Source of the DNA: Setophaga petechia
Lineage: Eukaryota; Chordata; Aves; Passeriformes; Parulidae
Assembly: GCA_024362935.1 (NCBI GenBank)
Contig: JANCRA010000003.1
Span: 2,291,501 to 2,355,500 of the forward strand
Reading direction: 5' to 3'
DNA: 64,000 nucleotides
Position 1 is the stretch's first letter. Each line of letters opens with the position of its first letter. Below the pieces are notes generated by a model, which made no database searches, was not told the origin of the DNA, and saw nothing but the letters and a program-made list of their open reading frames with translations. The position numbers and the translations under genes are program-made. Shown in pieces: positions 57,809 through 64,000 of this stretch.

Positions 57809-60800
57809 AGATATGGATCAGAACAAGACTTCACAACCTTTCTTTAGGCACACACTTTCATCACTGCTTTTCCTCCCTTTATCAGAATGATAACTGGGGA
57901 TGGGTTACACATCTTAAATCACTTGGCAGTGAATCACTGCTTAACTCACACATCCAGCACCTACAAACATTACCAACAAAAAGATGTGACATGCAAAATT
58001 ACCAGGTTGGTTACCCTTACCTGGGGAGAGCTGTAGGTAAGAGGAAAACAAGTGTGTAGAACAAGCAGTTTTTCCAGCCAGCATAAATAAGTTGTTGCCT
58101 CCTTTGCTCCAGGGAGCTAATTTTTCATGTGCCACCAACACTGGCTTTTTCGCTTGACTTGATCTGTATTGTGGCATATGCAGCAGCCCTTCTCCCTTCC
58201 TCTGTGTTACATTTGGTTTAGGCCAGTGTAAATACATCTCTGGCAATCTGGAGAGAGTCTAAAGGTGCTTTGTGCATTGTTTGAAAGAGCTGGGTTTGTG
58301 TAGTGTGCTCAGAGCCCCCATCCTGCAGCCTGCAAGCAGAAACCCCACCAGATCTGGGGTTTTGTGTTTACTTCAACAGCAACCCACCCCATTTGCCTTG
58401 GCTGCTCTGCTCCAGTCTCATCCTCAGCAGCAGCAGTGGCCTGTCACAGGCCTCATGTCCCCAGTGACAGAGGATTAAAGAACTGTTCCCAGAGGTTCAT
58501 TTTTAAGGAGTTTCCCAGAGAGATAGCACATAACACTTTAAAGTGACTTTAAATGTGAGCAGTGCTGGGGCTCCAGAAGTGTTGGCAGAATCCATCTAGG
58601 AGGAGATGGAAGTTCCTTTCACCATCCCAGCGTTCCTGGGAGCAGCTCTGTCTGTGTCTCATCTCACACAAACTGAGGAGTTTTTTCTGAGCAGTTCCTC
58701 TGTTCTGGGTGTCCCAAGGCCTCCACCAAATGTCAGGTGGGGGATGACTGAGCACAGAACTCGCTCAGAGTGTGAAAATTTTACAAAAAGGGAGTTTTAG
58801 CCATGATTTTATCTGGAAATTATCCATTTCCTGCCAGTTGTAGCAGACATCAGGGATGGCCACTATTGGATTCCTGCTCAGATGCCAGGAGGTTTGGGAG
58901 ACTAAAGCCAGTGAGGACCTTCCCTGCTGGCATGAGGAGCAAAGTCCTACTTTGTCAGAGTTCTCTGGAGTGGAGAATTCCCCCACACTTCCTCATCTCC
59001 CCATACACTATGTAGGGCTCTGTCTATTGAGAAATTTGTCTTTTTGCACAGTTAGGCAGTACTGAATGTTTCCAGCAAGAAACTGGCTCAGAAATCCCTG
59101 TGCCACCCCTGAGTGTGAGGCTGAATTGAATTTCCATCTCAAGTCCTTTGCTCTTGGTCACTTAAACACCTGGAAAAACTAGACTCAAACTCATTGCTGC
59201 TTTGCAGCTCTTCACCTTGGCTTATCCCAGCAACAAAATCCCTGGCCCAGGATTGTCCCATGCAAGGTTCAGTCCTGGGCTGTCCTGTGAAATTCCTCTG
59301 TCTTACCTTTTGGAGCAGGGCAATGACAGAATTCAATTGGAAAGTGTTTCTGGGGTCACTGAGCTGAACTTTCCACCATGGGGACCCCATTCCTGTAATC
59401 CCTTTGACAGACAAAGGCACACACAAGGAGTGCAGTGGCTTTTAGTCCCCTTGGATTATCTCCTGGAGTATAAATGCACAGACACATAAATGGATGACTC
59501 AGTCAGAGCAGTGAGTAAGCACAGGATAGCAGCATTTCCATAGCTTGGGGAAGTCCAGACTGTGTGTGCTGTTTGGTGTCAGCTGAGATGAAAAATGGTG
59601 GGTTTAGCTAAAATACATCTGCACAGGAACATGGCTTTTCATAAAGCAGGCAAACACAGGCAGTGCTGCCTAACAGAAATATTCCATCAGCCCTGTGCAT
59701 TATACTTCCAAAAGAGGGACCATATGTACAATTATATGATAAAGTTTAACAGAATCTGTGAGCTCTGCCAGTGTCCTGAACCATGAAAGCTGCAGATATT
59801 TATAAATGTCAGCGAGATCTCCAGTGAAACAGTCACATTGGTATTTACTTGGGGACTTCATTACTATTTATTCATGTATAAGATCATAGATTTGAAAGTA
59901 TAAATAGATGGAGGAATTTTCTGTGGACAGCAAAAGCATGATTTGGAATATATGTGTCTGGGAGGCAAGTGGGATGTCTGATGCATAGGAAACATTAAAC
60001 AAAGGCTTTTTGTTGGAAATCTTTTTATACCCTCTAGTTCAGTTTATATTTCCACCATCACAAGCAAGGCCCAAGCACAGGCAAGGAGGAATTACATAAC
60101 TTCTGTTTATATTTCTGTTATTTCAGTTGATGCATTTAGAACAGCTTGATAAATTAATCATGACTCATGGTCCAATTCACAAAAGTTTGTTGGCCACTTT
60201 GTATTCCTGCATTTACAGAACCCAAAAGGTGATGCACTTAAACCTGGGACACTCAGCAAGTCCTCTCTGTGTTGAACAAACCTGTGCCCTAAAAACCTAC
60301 TCACAGAGGGCTATGAGCCAGGAATTCAGTGACAAGAATGGAATTACCTTAGGTTTATGCAAAATGAAAGATTTGCCTTTTCAGGGAAGCTTCTTCCTCC
60401 CTGCTGTCTGCTTCCTGCCCCATATTTGCTAAAAAATCCCAGGGTGATGCTCATGTCACTGAGAGAATTACACTTCAGATCTAGCCATGCTTGAGTGCAT
60501 CTGGGTGTGTGCTTGGGGTTTTTGAACAGTGAGATACCTTCTGCAAATTTTCTTAAATCAAAAGAAAAATTCCAGTAGCATTGATCTCAGATCCAAAATT
60601 ATCCTTCTCCTGTTTCCTCTGCTACTCATTCCCCACGTTCTCTTACTCTCCTGGAATTTCCACCTTAGCCCTTGGTGTGCATCAGTCCTTCTGACCATCT
60701 GTCCCCAGAAATAAACAAGGTTCAGCTTCAAAAAGTGCAAAAGAACTTGTCATTTTTCTCTCCAGGTTTCCAGCTGCTTTAGCTCCTTCAGATTATCTCC

Positions 60801-61231
60801 CTGACCTCACTGTCAATTCTCATGAATTCTCCAGGGCCCCAGGAGCAGCAGCAGCAGCAGCAGCCTGTGACATTGCAGTGTAGTGTCACTGCTGCCCCTG
60901 TCCCCATCCCAGCACTCCCCTCTGCCCTCCCACCCCACCATTCCCACTGCAGAAGGTTCCTGGAGCAGCAGGAGGTGGGAGAAGCTGGGCACTGCCCCAC
61001 CACGGGCTCTGGGGGTGGTTGTCCTGTTCAGCTTCACATGCCACGGCATCCTGGGGTGGATGGTGTCAGCTCATAACCATCTGCACCTCTCAGAAGGAGC
61101 AGAAAAATTGCACTCAGAGCTCCTTAGCTGGCCACGCTCAGCAGGTTTCAGCAACCTGTTCATCAGCACTGATCTCCCCAAGACAAGAGTTACCCATTTG
61201 CAGCCTCCAGAGACAGCCCTCAGCCATCAAA
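57809..61231. other. Downstream intergenic DNA
   Basis: Unique sequence with no recognised gene or mobile element. A short CAG run (GCAGCAGCAGCAGCAGCAG, from 60844) is a trinucleotide microsatellite. The open frame 60127-60432 has no recognisable domain and no clear donor, so it is not called. Confidence 0.5.
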
Positions 61232-61497
61232 CTGGAATCACAGACTGAGAGGGTTTGGGTTGGAAGGGACTTTAAAGATCACCTTGTTCCAACCCCCCTG
61301 CCAAGGGCAGGGACACCCTCCACTCTCCCAGCTTGCTCCAAATCCCATCCAACCTGGCCTTGAAGGCTCCCAGGAATGGAGCAGCCACAACTTCTGTGGA
61401 CAGCCTGGTGGTGGAAGGTGTCCCTGCCCTTGACAGGGCTTGGAATGAGATGATCTTTAAGGCTCCTTCCAACCCAAACCATTCTACCACTGTGTGA
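61232..61497. mobile_element. CR1 LINE fold-back: minus copy followed by plus copy
   Basis: The left part (61232-61408) is CR1 reversed (GGGTTGGAAGGGACTTTAAA, GGCAGGGACACCCTCCACTC). The right part (from about 61400) is CR1 forward (CTGGTGGTGGAAGGTGTCCC, GATCTTTAAGGCTCCTTCCA, ending ACCATTCTACCACTGTGTGA). The two 3' tails point outward, and about 90 bases at each end are complementary with an 80-base loop. Confidence 0.88.
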
Positions 61498-63763
61498 CAC
61501 ACAGCTCTGAGCACGAGAGCTCAGCAGCCTCCCCAGGTAAAAGAGGGAGAAAGATTCAGCTTCAGAATGTCCTGGCCAAGATGAACATCTAATGAGTGAA
61601 CAAATAATCACTGGTTGGAATATTTCAGAAAGTTGTAAATCACATTGATTCAATTAAGCTGTTCATAAAAGCCATTTTGCTAGTAGTAATATTTAACCTT
61701 TTTATTTCTATGAGAATTTTTTCATTTTAAGATTCCTTAACTTTAAGGAAAATTGCATCAAGGAACTTCGAGGGAAACAAAGGCTTCCCATTTCAAGTTA
61801 AACACAAGATAAAATTAAAACCACAAATTACATTTGCAGCTTAATGAACCCAGGCTTTTTATAAATGCAGGCTGCAATCTGAGGGGATGGAGGGGATGGG
61901 AAAAGGATCAGGTCCTAATTTTCCTCTGGGAAGAAGATCAGGCTCTAATTCTCCTCTGGTCCATGACCAGCAGTGCAGGGGCTGAGCAGGAGGAGCTCCA
62001 TCACAGGACAGACACCCACAGCCCCTGGCCCTCTGGTGATGAAGAAAACCATGATTTTAGAGGGTGAAGGTGGTGGAGGGAGGTGTTTGGGATGGGGAAG
62101 AATGGATGCTCCCCTCTGGATGTGGAAGGAGAGGCTGCATTGCAAAGGGTGTTTGGAGAACAAAGCTCTGCACAGGTCAGGGGAGCAGCAGAGTGTAATC
62201 TTTAATGATTTAATCATTATTTTCATCACACCCATGCTGGGCTGTTCTGACTCAGCTGGAACACAGTGCTCTCCAGGGCCTGTGTGAACACAGGTTATGG
62301 TGCTCTGCAGCCACCAGCATGTACAGTTATTAATATTAGCTCTTCTTTTCCATTAGGAGTGGGTAATAAAGCATGTTTATTGCTCTAACAACTACAAAGC
62401 CAAGTGTTAGCTCTTTCCTGAGATCAGTAGTGCTGCCTACAAGTGACAGGTGACTTTGTGCTGACCTTGGGCTTGGGACAAGCATTTCACTGCCAAAGAT
62501 GCATCCAAGAGGTAAATGATGGGAATGCTGCTGCAAAGCTTGTTCTGAGCTGTCAGGTTTCCACCAAGGGACAAAGTTTCTATGCACCCTTTTTAAATTT
62601 TTAAGAATAAAACAAATGGAAAAATACTGTAATGTGGGTGTGTTGGCTTGTCTCAAATTGTATTGAGTGCAAATATCTTAAATATGGAGTTGTAAATAGG
62701 GTCATGGCACACAGCAAGGAGGCTGTGGAGTGTTTAACATGCTACTTTATTCAAATCAGCAAGTCCCATTAGAGTACATTACCATAATGCCTTCTGTCAG
62801 AGCCTCCCCCCTTGCTCTGGCTCAGACACTCAGCTGCTGCTGGCAGGAGGGATTAAGGACTCTCTCTCACTTAAAGGTACCATCAGCATCAATTATTTCC
62901 ATTTCAGCTGTGCTGGGGTGGGACTCAGGCACTGCTCACTGCACTTCAGGCCCTGATGGCTCTGAAACCCAGACCACAAAAGCTGGAATACAAACCAGTC
63001 CCCTCTTCCAGGTGTTCCACAGCAGTCCTGAACCACAAAAAGATCATTTTGCCTGTAGGTGTTGTGCTTAACCACAAGCAGAGGAAATGCATCACCTGCC
63101 AAAAATGCTTTTGTGGCAGATTATAATCAAGGGCTTTGACATGGGGTGAAAACCAGGAGGCAAAACGAAGAAAGATCAAATATGACCTTCACCTGTACTG
63201 AATTTATGTTTTCAACTAAATGCAGACAGATTTTGTTTTAGTGATTAATGTTTGGGGGCGTTTTTATATTTTTTTTCACAAATAAACAACCAGAAGTATC
63301 TTAGAAGGCCTGAATTTTGGGAGGGGTTGTCATAGAAAGCCACATTCCTTTTTTGTTCTATCAGCTCAGAGAGCTCCAAGTGCTGCAGAGAATCTTTTAT
63401 CAGAAAGATATTACAACAAATAAAAGTATCTCCAAACATACAAACCTGAAGCAAAAATCATCCCAGGTTTTCCCCAACTTTGAACAAATTAATGGTTGTG
63501 GTTGCTTAAGTAATACCTTCTCAAAATAAAATCCTGATGCTTCTATTTGAAGTGTTTTCAATATCAGCTTTCACTGTCAAGCTGATATTACTAAACAAGG
63601 CAGAAAAGCATTATTTATGCATAAAAATAATGAAAAGTTACACCAAATATGCATCAGTTTCCAATAATCTCAGGAATTCTCAGCCATTAGGGTGCTGCCC
63701 CTTCCCAAATGTGTGTGCTGTCCTACCATAGCCACAAACTGGAGGATCAGGTTTAGACAAACT
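61498..63763. other. Downstream intergenic DNA
   Basis: No gene is recognised. At about 61905-61960 a 29-bp unit (CAGGTCCTAATTTTCCTCTG, then CAGGCTCTAATTCTCCTCTG) is duplicated imperfectly. Confidence 0.5.
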
Positions 63764-63798
63764 GAGTGGAAATCAGTGGAAATCAGTGGAAATCAGTC
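63764..63798. repeat. Ten-base tandem repeat, about 3.5 units
   Basis: The unit AAATCAGTGG repeats head to tail, preceded by a related GAGTGG. It is a small local expansion. Confidence 0.85.
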
Positions 63799-64000
63799 AT
63801 TTTGCACTGCTCTGTAGCAGGTGTGAGCAGATTTAATTATCTCATGCACCTTTGAAATTCGAGTGAAATTGCAAATCCTGCAGTCACCTTTCCAGCACGG
63901 GCTTCCTACCTATTTGATATATACTGTACCCTATTATTTAAACAGCAGGGATTAAAAAATGGATCTGTTGGAGCAAATCCAGAGCCATGAGGATGCACAG

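Noticed and set aside
60127..60432. 101-codon frame as an exon of a neighbouring gene such as SIX6OS1
   Set aside because: The peptide does not resemble what I recall of that family, and no clear donor follows.
60841..60866. CAG repeat as a coding polyglutamine tract
   Set aside because: Only about seven units in intergenic DNA, with no supported ORF or exon signals.

Overview
The window looks like nuclear DNA from a bird, most likely a songbird. The evidence is spliced vertebrate genes with GT/AG introns, a CpG-island promoter in an AT-rich background, many 5'-truncated CR1 LINE copies with the avian 3' tail, and several solo LTRs of types common in passerines. I see no bacterial operons, CRISPR arrays, tRNA or rRNA genes.

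One protein gene is clear: PPM1A, the Mg2+/Mn2+-dependent Ser/Thr phosphatase PP2C-alpha, complete and on the plus strand. Its CpG island (about 7.4-8.45 kb) holds a consensus CRE, GC boxes and a non-coding first exon ending at one of two strong donors (8115 or 8432). After a 13.9 kb intron, five coding exons (22028-22861, 24591-24708, 29632-29740, 32403-32460, 34800-34829) join in frame. They give a 382-residue protein, the same length as the mammalian alpha-1 isoform. Reading through the exon 3 donor adds a seven-residue tail and a stop, giving the 324-residue alpha-2 length known from mammals. A long AT-rich 3'UTR with a polyadenylation signal near 28.04 kb follows it.

Layout: 1-7.3 kb is upstream intergenic DNA with one LTR-like block and three CR1 pieces. 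7.4-8.45 kb is the promoter and exon 1. 8.1-34.8 kb is the PPM1A body, where I recognise no CR1 or LTR copies. 34.83 kb to about 37 kb is the main 3'UTR. 37-64 kb is downstream DNA. In it, 41-62 kb is full of CR1 fragments, including fold-back pairs. Three related ERVK-like solo LTRs lie in the same orientation, two with exact 6-bp target duplications. One ERVL-like solo LTR has an exact 5-bp duplication. In mammals the SIX6OS1/SIX6/SIX1 genes follow PPM1A; I recognise none of their exons here, so the downstream part may be intergenic or regulatory DNA.

I did not find a new multi-gene system. The points most worth checking are the alpha-2 alternative 3' end, a compact candidate terminal exon at 42557-42680, the antisense RS-dipeptide reading frame across the promoter repeat, the CR1 fold-backs, and a GC-richer unique segment near 56.7-57.0 kb that could be a conserved non-coding element.
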